DNA from: Levilinea sp.
GTDB taxonomy: Bacteria > Chloroflexota > Anaerolineae > Anaerolineales > Anaerolineaceae
Assembly (NCBI GenBank): GCA_029975215.1
Contig: JARKPO010000005.1
Location: forward strand, 356,021-420,020
Reading direction: 5' to 3'
Length of the DNA: 64,000 nucleotides
The notes beneath the pieces were generated by a model. The model was not told the origin of the DNA. It did not search any database and worked only from the letters and a program-made list of their open reading frames with translations. Within the stretch, counting starts at the first letter, position 1; every line of letters begins with the position of its first letter. The position numbers and the translations under genes were made by a program. Shown one piece after another: positions 59,049 through 64,000 of this stretch.

Positions 59049-59123
59049 TCAAAGAATGGGGGTACAGGACAGGACACGATTGGCACTTTCGCTGTCCCAA
59101 ACCCACGGCTATTTCTTTCAAAG

Positions 59124-59156
59124 TCTACATCAAATCTTCATCAAATCTTCATAAGT
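59124..59156 (+). promoter_or_regulatory. Three tandem 11-bp repeats (PhoB/OmpR-type box) upstream of the zinc-ribbon membrane protein
   Basis: TCTACATCAAA, TCTTCATCAAA and TCTTCATAAGT run head to tail with an exact 11-base period. This is the classic layout of OmpR/PhoB-family response-regulator sites. A -10-like TATGCT (59163-59168) begins six bases later, so activation is likely. The regulator is not encoded in the window. Confidence 0.55.
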
Positions 59157-59219
59157 TTTGGGTATGCTGGAGTGTGTTAGAACCCGTACAAATTGAGATT
59201 CTCTTTTAGGAGTAAAACC

Positions 59220-59708
59220 ATGAGTAAAACCGTTCGGTGGATTTTGATCAGCGCGGGTGTGGTGGCCGTTTTGGCTTTGCTGGCCGCGCTGGCTTTTGGC
59301 ATGGGCACGCGCTGGCAGCGGATGAGCAGTTTCGTTGGGCCGTCTTGGGGACATCCCATGATGGACCGCGACTGGGGCCGTCCAGGGTTTGACGGGCCGC
59401 GCGACTTTGACCGCGGCGGTATGCACGATACCTATAACCCTTGGATGATGAACAGCCGCATGGGCGCCTGGGGCGTGTTGGGCGGCCTGTTCCTGCTGGG
59501 CCGTCTGGTGTTCCCGCTGGCCCTGCTGGGGCTGGTGGCCTGGGGTGTGGTTGCCCTGGTGCGGCGCGGTCGGCAGCCTGAGATTATCTCAGCCCCGACC
59601 CCGCCCCCGACGCCAGCGGAAAGCGTTCCCACAGCCGTTTGCGGGCAGTGCGGCAAACCGGCGCAGGAGGGATGGAGCCACTGCCCTTACTGCGGAAATT
59701 CTTTATAG
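59220..59708 (+). CDS. Membrane protein with C-terminal zinc ribbon
   Basis: 162 aa. One helix at residues 6-30, then a Met/Asp/Gly-rich loop (HPMMDRDWGRPGFDGPRD), a second helix (VFPLALLGLVAWGVVALV), a Pro/Thr-rich linker and a zinc ribbon CGQCGKPAQEG with CPYCGNSL at the C-terminus. Zinc ribbons of this type usually mediate protein contact. The TTAGGAG ribosome site is seven bases from the ATG. It is probably controlled by the 11-bp repeats upstream. Function unknown. Confidence 0.75.
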   Translation: MSKTVRWILISAGVVAVLALLAALAFGMGTRWQRMSSFVGPSWGHPMMDRDWGRPGFDGPRDFDRGGMHDTYNPWMMNSRMGAWGVLGGLFLLGRLVFPLALLGLVAWGVVALVRRGRQPEIISAPTPPPTPAESVPTAVCGQCGKPAQEGWSHCPYCGNSL

Positions 59709-59727
59709 GTAGGTTCTCCCCCCGTTT

Positions 59728-59760
59728 AACGCCCCGCCCTCACCGGCGGGGCGTTTGTTT
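59728..59760 (+). terminator. Terminator of the zinc-ribbon protein gene
   Basis: AACGCCCCGCC (59728-59738) pairs perfectly with GGCGGGGCGTT (59745-59755) and is followed by TTGTTT. Confidence 0.85.
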
Positions 59761-59767
59761 GTGCCCG

Positions 59768-59776
59768 TGATATAAT
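59768..59776 (+). promoter_or_regulatory. Extended -10 promoter of moaA
   Basis: TGATATAAT is an extended -10 element 34 bases before the ATG. No Moco riboswitch-like structure is visible in the short leader. Confidence 0.5.
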
Positions 59777-59810
59777 TGGAGTTATTTACTCTGAATATAT
59801 CGAGGCGCGC

Positions 59811-60791
59811 ATGTCCTTCGACCGTTTTGGCCGCCATATCCATTACCTTCGCATCAGCCTGACCGACCACTGCAATTTGCGCTGCCGCTACTGCATGCCG
59901 GAGGATATGACCTTTCGCCCCAACGCGGAAATGCTTCAGGATGATGAGCTTTTGCTGCTGGTGCGCCTGTTCGCCAGCCTGGGGTTTGACAAGCTGCGTC
60001 TGACCGGGGGCGAGCCGACCGTGCGCGCGCAGATTGTGCCCCTGGTGCAGGCCATCACCACCACCCCGGGCATCCGCGCGGTGAGCATGACCACCAACGG
60101 GGTGCTGCTGGGCAGACTGGCCCAGCCGCTGAAAACCGCTGGGCTGCAGCGCGTGAACATCAGCCTGGACACCCTCAACCCGCAGCGTTTTCACCAGCTG
60201 ACCCGCTGGGGATCCCTGGATCAGGTATGGGAGGGGATTTTGGCGGCGGAGCAGGCCGGACTGACCCCGCTGAAGCTGAACGCGGTGGTGGTGCGCGGGT
60301 ACAACGAAGCTGACGTCCCCGATCTGGCGGGCCTGACCCTGACGCACCCCTGGCAGGTGCGTTTTATCGAAATGATGCCGTTTGCGGGGGAGACGGACAC
60401 CCAATTGAACCATGTGGTACGCGCCGAGGAGATCGCGGAGCGGATTGAGGCCGCACACGGCCCCTTGCAGCCGGAGAACGACGGCAAGCTGGATGGGGAA
60501 GCGCGTGTTTTTCGCCTGCGGGGGGCGGCTGGACAGGTGGGTTTTATCTCATCGGTCAGCGCGCCGTTCTGCGCGGCCTGCACGCGGGCGCGGCTGACCG
60601 CGGACGGCAAGCTGCGCCTGTGTTTGCTGCGGGAAAAAGAGGTGGATCTGCTCACCCCGCTGCGCGCGGGGGCGGGCATAGACGAACTGCGCCAGTTGAT
60701 CCTGGACGGAGTATGGCGCAAACCCTGGGGTCACGGCCTGGCCCAGGGGGAGGTGGCCCTCAACCGTACGATGAGCGAAATTGGGGGTTAA
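59811..60791 (+). CDS. moaA: GTP 3',8-cyclase (molybdenum cofactor biosynthesis)
   Basis: 326 aa radical SAM enzyme. The first cluster motif CNLRCRYCMP (C-x3-C-x2-C) lies at about residues 20-29, followed by KLRLTGGEPTVR, MTTNGVLL and NISLDTL. The C-terminal second cluster is CAACTRARLTADGKLRLCL (C-x2-C-x13-C). Catalyses the first step of Moco synthesis. No other moa genes follow. Its TAA overlaps the pxpA TAA from the other strand in the palindrome TTAA (60788-60791). Confidence 0.96.
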   Translation: MSFDRFGRHIHYLRISLTDHCNLRCRYCMPEDMTFRPNAEMLQDDELLLLVRLFASLGFDKLRLTGGEPTVRAQIVPLVQAITTTPGIRAVSMTTNGVLLGRLAQPLKTAGLQRVNISLDTLNPQRFHQLTRWGSLDQVWEGILAAEQAGLTPLKLNAVVVRGYNEADVPDLAGLTLTHPWQVRFIEMMPFAGETDTQLNHVVRAEEIAERIEAAHGPLQPENDGKLDGEARVFRLRGAAGQVGFISSVSAPFCAACTRARLTADGKLRLCLLREKEVDLLTPLRAGAGIDELRQLILDGVWRKPWGHGLAQGEVALNRTMSEIGG

Positions 60792-61537
60792 GACAGGGGC
60801 TGAATCAAGACCCCGGCCTGTTTGAGGGCGGCGCGCACCACGCGGGCGTTTTCCACCGCGCGGGGATGGTCTCCGTGCAGACACAGGGTTTCTACCATCC
60901 AATAGCGCGGCTCGCCGCCGGTTTCCACACGCACCCCTTCGCGCGACAGGCGGATGGCCTGGGCGGCGATATCGGCGGGATCCTCCAAAAGGGCCCCTGG
61001 CAGGCGGCGTGAACGCAGGCTGCCGTCCGGCTCGTAAGCGCGGTCGGGGAAGCCTTCGCCAGCCACGCGCAGACCTGCATCCAGGCCGGCGCTGAGCAAG
61101 CGCGAACCGGCCAGCCCCACCAGCACCAGTGAGCGGCTGAATTTGGCGGTGGCACGGGCAATGGCTGCGGCCAGAGAGGCGTCGCGGGCGGCCTGGTTAT
61201 AGAGCGCGCCGTGCGGTTTGACATGGGTTATATCGGCCCCCACCAGGCGGGCAAAGGCGGCCAGCGCTCCCAGTTGGTAAAGGGTGAAGGCGGCGGCTTC
61301 TTCCAGGGTAAGGTCCAGGTTGCGGCGGCCAAAGCCTTGCAGGTCAGGGTAGCCGGGGTGCGCCCCAATGCGCACGCCTTGCTGGGCTGCCATCTGCACC
61401 GTGCGCTGCATGACCACGGGGTCGCCCGCGTGCAGACCGCAAGCGATGTTGGCCGAGGTGATTAAAGGCATCATAGCTTCGTCATTGCCGAGTTGATAGG
61501 CTCCGAAGCTTTCTCCCAGGTCGCAGTTTAAATCCAT
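60788..61537 (-). CDS. pxpA: 5-oxoprolinase subunit A (LamB/YcsF family)
   Basis: 249 aa. The signature MDLNCDLGESFGAYQLGND starts the protein, with TSANIACGLHAGDP, GAHPGYPDLQGFGRR and THVKPHGALYNQA. With PxpB and PxpC it hydrolyses 5-oxoproline using ATP. The partner genes are not in the window, which is unusual because pxpABC is often an operon. ATG at 61537 is chosen as the start of the signature, with GAGGA nine or so bases upstream. Convergent with moaA. Confidence 0.93.
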   Translation of the reverse strand: MDLNCDLGESFGAYQLGNDEAMMPLITSANIACGLHAGDPVVMQRTVQMAAQQGVRIGAHPGYPDLQGFGRRNLDLTLEEAAAFTLYQLGALAAFARLVGADITHVKPHGALYNQAARDASLAAAIARATAKFSRSLVLVGLAGSRLLSAGLDAGLRVAGEGFPDRAYEPDGSLRSRRLPGALLEDPADIAAQAIRLSREGVRVETGGEPRYWMVETLCLHGDHPRAVENARVVRAALKQAGVLIQPLS

Positions 61538-61580
61538 GGTGGGATCCTCTTCCTGAAACAAATGTTGACCGGGCGGCAGA

Positions 61581-62618
61581 TCAGGTGACGATGACGCGGG
61601 TTCCGTAGCCGCGTTTTTCCACCTCGCCGTATTCGGTGACGGGCGTGGTCCAGCGAAAAACCCAGCGGGCTTCTTCGGGACGCAGGTTCACACACCCGCG
61701 GCTCATGGTCATGCCGTAATTGGTGTGCCAGTAAGTGCCGTGGAAGGCCACCCCCGTGCCGTCGAAAAAGGTTGTCCAGGGTACGCCCGGCAGAACGTAG
61801 GCTTCCAGGTCGTTGGTGAGTTGGCCTCCGCCCATGTGCTTGGACGGCATTTTGGAGATCACGCGGAATTCTCCGGTGGGCGTGGCGGTGGGGATGCCGT
61901 TGATCGAGCGGTCACGTTTGAGCACGCCGGTGGATACTTTCGTGCTGAAGACCAGCCGGTCGTCTTCGTAGGCCCACATCATCTGCTTTTCAATGGAAAC
62001 CTCAATGCGCTTCTTCTCCGGCGGAACGTCCACTGCCAGGGGCGACATTTCTTCGGGGCGTACGATGCGCAGATGTTCGGCAGGCACGTGGTATTCTGCG
62101 TCGTTTAATTCGTCTTTGAGACGATACCAGGGGCCGCCGTCGGGGCCTTCATCCAGGGCGATGACCCAGTGCAGGGAATCGCAGTACAGGCGGTAGACTT
62201 CGGTCCAGGTGTCGCGCGGCCCGGGCATGTAAGCCTGGGTGAAGGGCACGCTGACTTCAGCCAGCAGCCCTCCGGCGGGGATGCGCTCGACCACCGGATT
62301 GAGCTGTTCGCGCACGGTTTGCAGGCGGGCCGAGTGCATATAGCCGCCCCACACACGGTACCACACCGGATTGTAGCCGGGGCCTTTTTCAGAGATGACC
62401 TCATAGTACACATTCACCAACTCATCGCGGTAGCGCTGCTGGACAATGCGGCTGGTGTCGTCGGGCTGGGCATACACGCTCACCGATGCGGCGGCGACAC
62501 GCACAACGAACCCCGTCTCGTTCCCAGCCTTTTGGGGGGCGAAGGGACGAAAAGCCAGGCTGCCCAAACTGAGGGCGGCCAGCTTGATAAATTCACGGCG
62601 GGTATAAGTTCTTTTCAT
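61581..62618 (-). CDS. Exported L,D-transpeptidase (YkuD) with twin-arginine-like signal
   Basis: 345 aa. N-terminus MKRTYTRREFIKLAALSLG resembles a Tat signal (RREFIK). Residues 45-170 hold SH3-like domains. The YkuD domain is at about 215-345, with HGTYWHTNYGMTMSRGCVNL; the catalytic Cys is 309 and His is in the HGTYWH segment. It would cross-link peptidoglycan or attach proteins to it. The ATG at 62618 is nine bases from a TGGTATAAT box, so the mRNA is probably leaderless. The longer frame to 62936 is not real. Confidence 0.9.
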   Translation of the reverse strand: MKRTYTRREFIKLAALSLGSLAFRPFAPQKAGNETGFVVRVAAASVSVYAQPDDTSRIVQQRYRDELVNVYYEVISEKGPGYNPVWYRVWGGYMHSARLQTVREQLNPVVERIPAGGLLAEVSVPFTQAYMPGPRDTWTEVYRLYCDSLHWVIALDEGPDGGPWYRLKDELNDAEYHVPAEHLRIVRPEEMSPLAVDVPPEKKRIEVSIEKQMMWAYEDDRLVFSTKVSTGVLKRDRSINGIPTATPTGEFRVISKMPSKHMGGGQLTNDLEAYVLPGVPWTTFFDGTGVAFHGTYWHTNYGMTMSRGCVNLRPEEARWVFRWTTPVTEYGEVEKRGYGTRVIVT

Positions 62619-62627
62619 GATGTCGGA

Positions 62628-62636
62628 ATTATACCA
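62628..62636 (-). promoter_or_regulatory. Extended -10 promoter of the L,D-transpeptidase gene
   Basis: TGGTATAAT on the minus strand ends nine bases before the ATG. The -35 region is GC-rich and weak, which is acceptable for an extended -10 promoter. Confidence 0.6.
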
Positions 62637-62700
62637 AAAATGTCTGGTTGCGGCGCGGCCGGCTGTCCGGCGGCGGGGGACGTTGCCCAAGCCCTTGGGC

Positions 62701-62729
62701 TTGCCTCGAAAATTGAGCCGTGATACACT
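62701..62729 (+). promoter_or_regulatory. Promoter of the terminal gene, six bases from its start codon
   Basis: TTGCCT (62701-62706), a 17-base spacer and TACACT (62724-62729, preceded by TGA) stop six bases before the ATG at 62736. No ribosome site; leaderless. Confidence 0.65.
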
Positions 62730-62735
62730 TTTATC

Positions 62736-64000
62736 ATGCCCAGAAATATCTTGGTGGCCAGTCCGTACGCGACCCTGGGAGACCTGCTTCGAGAACAGTT
62801 GGATGACGGCGAACGGTTCCAGGTGGTTGCAGCGCAGACGGGGAATGAAGCCCTGGCTGCGGCCAGCCAGACCGCCTTTTGTCTGGCTGTTTTGGATTCG
62901 GATCTGATTGATTTCACTTTGGGCAGCCTGGCGCAAATCTTACAGGAACAGCAGCCGGAGATGCAGTTCGTGATCCTGGAGGCGCGCAACGCCGGTGTTT
63001 TTCTGGACGATCTGCCCCCCCACACCCTGCTGCCCCGCACATTATCCCCTGAAGAGACGCGCTACCGCATTCTCAGCCTGGTGGACGCAGAACATACCCT
63101 GCCGCCGCGGGCGGTTCTTCCGGCAGACCTGGCCTGGCTGGAGGAAGAGGGGCTGCGCGAGACGCGCTTTGCCTCGCTGCTGTTGCAGACCACTGCTCAG
63201 GGGTTGGTGGTGGCGCAGCCGGGGCGCTGCCTGGCCTGTTCGGCGGGAGTGGCGCTGGCTGAGGGGCAGGAGATTGCCCGCCTCTTGCAGCGCCAATGGA
63301 ACCGCGAAACCCGCCGCGATCTGGCCCGCCACCTGTATCTGCCGGAGCGCACCCAGGCTCATTTTCTTTACGCCAGCCCAATTGTGGCGGATGTGCTGCT
63401 GGCGGTTTTGTTTGAACCCGGCACACCCCTGACGTATGCCCGTCAGCAAGTGCGGCGGTTGATTGAAGGGCTGCCCAGCCCACCCCCCGCTGCGCAGATT
63501 TTGGCGGTGGAAGAACCCCCTGTTGCTTCAGAATCCTTTTTAGAACGGCTGCCGGAAGTTGAAGGCGAAGATTTGCCCCTGACCGAGGCGGAACAGATCA
63601 GCCTGGCGGAGCTGCTTTCGGATCTGCCATCCCCGGACCCGGAGGAGAGCGGCTCCGCCATGCCCGGCTGGGAACCAGAGCTGCCGCCCGCTGTGCTGGA
63701 TTGGAACCCCCCACCCCCGCCAAAAAAGCCCGATACCGGCCCCTTGGAACAGCTGCTGGGCGAATCTGCCTGGGAAAAAGCAGCCGAGGCGGATGGAGCG
63801 GCGGGCCTGGAAGCGCCTGATGTGCCGGAAGAGCTGAACAGCGAATGGAGCGCAGAGGAAGCCAGCCCAACAGCCCTTGAGTCGGCGGCGCCGGTGACTG
63901 TGCCAGTGCCTGCCGAAGAAATCACCTTGATGGCGTTCATTGAGACGCTGAACGAGCCGGTGTCGGAGGACCTCCCGCTGCCGGAGGCTGAGTTGGAAGA
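62736..64000 (+). CDS. Receiver-like and roadblock/LC7-like regulatory protein, C-terminus beyond window
   Basis: At least 421 codons, open at the right edge. Residues 1-115 resemble a response-regulator receiver (NILVASPYATLGDLLREQL; acidic LDSDL at the place of the phosphorylated Asp; then FVILEA), but several receiver landmarks are weak, so it may be a pseudo-receiver. Residues 140-250 look like a roadblock/LC7 domain (FASLLLQTTAQGLVVAQPGR, then LYASPIVADVLLAVLF). After about 260 the chain is acidic and Pro-rich with poor conservation. In bacteria such proteins often work with small Ras-like GTPases. Domain calls are by eye and need a profile search. Confidence 0.6.
   Translation, partial: MPRNILVASPYATLGDLLREQLDDGERFQVVAAQTGNEALAAASQTAFCLAVLDSDLIDFTLGSLAQILQEQQPEMQFVILEARNAGVFLDDLPPHTLLPRTLSPEETRYRILSLVDAEHTLPPRAVLPADLAWLEEEGLRETRFASLLLQTTAQGLVVAQPGRCLACSAGVALAEGQEIARLLQRQWNRETRRDLARHLYLPERTQAHFLYASPIVADVLLAVLFEPGTPLTYARQQVRRLIEGLPSPPPAAQILAVEEPPVASESFLERLPEVEGEDLPLTEAEQISLAELLSDLPSPDPEESGSAMPGWEPELPPAVLDWNPPPPPKKPDTGPLEQLLGESAWEKAAEADGAAGLEAPDVPEELNSEWSAEEASPTALESAAPVTVPVPAEEITLMAFIETLNEPVSEDLPLPEAELE

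Noticed and set aside
58796..59086. 96-codon minus-strand frame in the intergenic gap
   Set aside because: It translates the palindromic element and part of the flavin reductase gene in antisense; no ribosome site.
62619..62936. 106-residue N-terminal extension of the L,D-transpeptidase
   Set aside because: The twin-arginine-like signal begins at the ATG at 62618 with a -10 box just upstream; the extension is antisense to the terminal plus-strand gene.
1..64000. tRNA, rRNA, CRISPR arrays, transposases or phage genes
   Set aside because: I looked through the intergenic stretches by eye for cloverleaf-like sequences, regularly spaced repeats and recombinase motifs and saw none; a tRNAscan or CRISPR search would settle it.

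Overview
The window is a GC-rich bacterial chromosomal segment (no rRNA, tRNA, CRISPR array, insertion sequence or prophage recognised), packed with genes in short co-directional operons. The most likely source is a Chloroflexota bacterium of the Anaerolineae type. This is an inference from gene content: lipoproteins with long Thr/Pro linkers, a fasciclin lipoprotein, a run of PspC and LiaF-like envelope proteins, a MetH-type homocysteine methyltransferase paired with a corrinoid activase, a Na+-pumping decarboxylase and an Mrp antiporter suggest an anaerobic or facultative heterotroph with sodium-linked energetics. No taxonomic marker gene is present, so this is not certain.

Layout. 1-1.6 kb: start of a methyltransferase gene (runs off the left edge) and a STAND-like ATPase with a PD-(D/E)XK-like tail. 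1.7-4.4 kb: homocysteine S-methyltransferase plus a ferredoxin/ASKHA reductive activase. 4.5-10.5 kb: a six-gene sugar module (GntR regulator, binding protein, two permeases, ROK kinase, SIS isomerase/deaminase), with its own operator and an intra-operon hairpin. 10.5-17.6 kb: MFS exporter, fasciclin lipoprotein, Lrp/AsnC regulator, P-type ATPase, ferric-reductase-like flavocytochrome and a 31-residue membrane peptide. 17.6-23.5 kb: complete mrp operon with fused A and B. 23.6-29.3 kb: site-2 protease, purD, M42 peptidase, Nudix hydrolase, and a copper-handling pair. 29.4-33.8 kb: rhomboid protease, Clp-fold membrane protease and three consecutive membrane-anchored coiled-coil proteins. 33.8-43.8 kb: lipoprotein, adenosine-specific kinase, lipB, SET-domain methyltransferase with a 19-codon ORF in front of it, M50-like membrane protein, tpiA, Ser/Thr kinase, protein phosphatase, MFS, MOSC protein and an SDR.

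43.9-47.4 kb: a four-gene Na+-translocating acyl-CoA decarboxylase operon. 47.6-52.7 kb: SGNH hydrolase, DUF3048 lipoprotein, uvrB and an ACT protein. 52.9-55.9 kb: four-gene envelope cassette (LiaF-like, 6-TM, PspC, LiaF-like). 56.1-64 kb: SIMPL lipoprotein, histidine phosphatase, DUF84 NTPase, flavin reductase, a palindromic intergenic element, a zinc-ribbon membrane protein behind PhoB-like direct repeats, moaA, pxpA, a Tat-exported L,D-transpeptidase and the start of a receiver-like/roadblock-like protein that runs off the right edge.

Working together: the decarboxylase (exports Na+) and Mrp (exchanges Na+ for H+) could form a sodium circuit. The sugar module feeds an (amino)sugar into glycolysis, though it lacks its own ABC ATPase. 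The two corrinoid-related genes form a split methionine-synthesis unit whose cobalamin-binding partner lies elsewhere. The best candidates for undescribed biology are the HhH/coiled-coil membrane trio at 31-33.7 kb, the SET methyltransferase with its Lys-rich micro-ORF at 36.3-37.0 kb, and the envelope cassette at 52.9-55.9 kb. Several genes look leaderless, with the -10 box 6-9 bases from the start codon.
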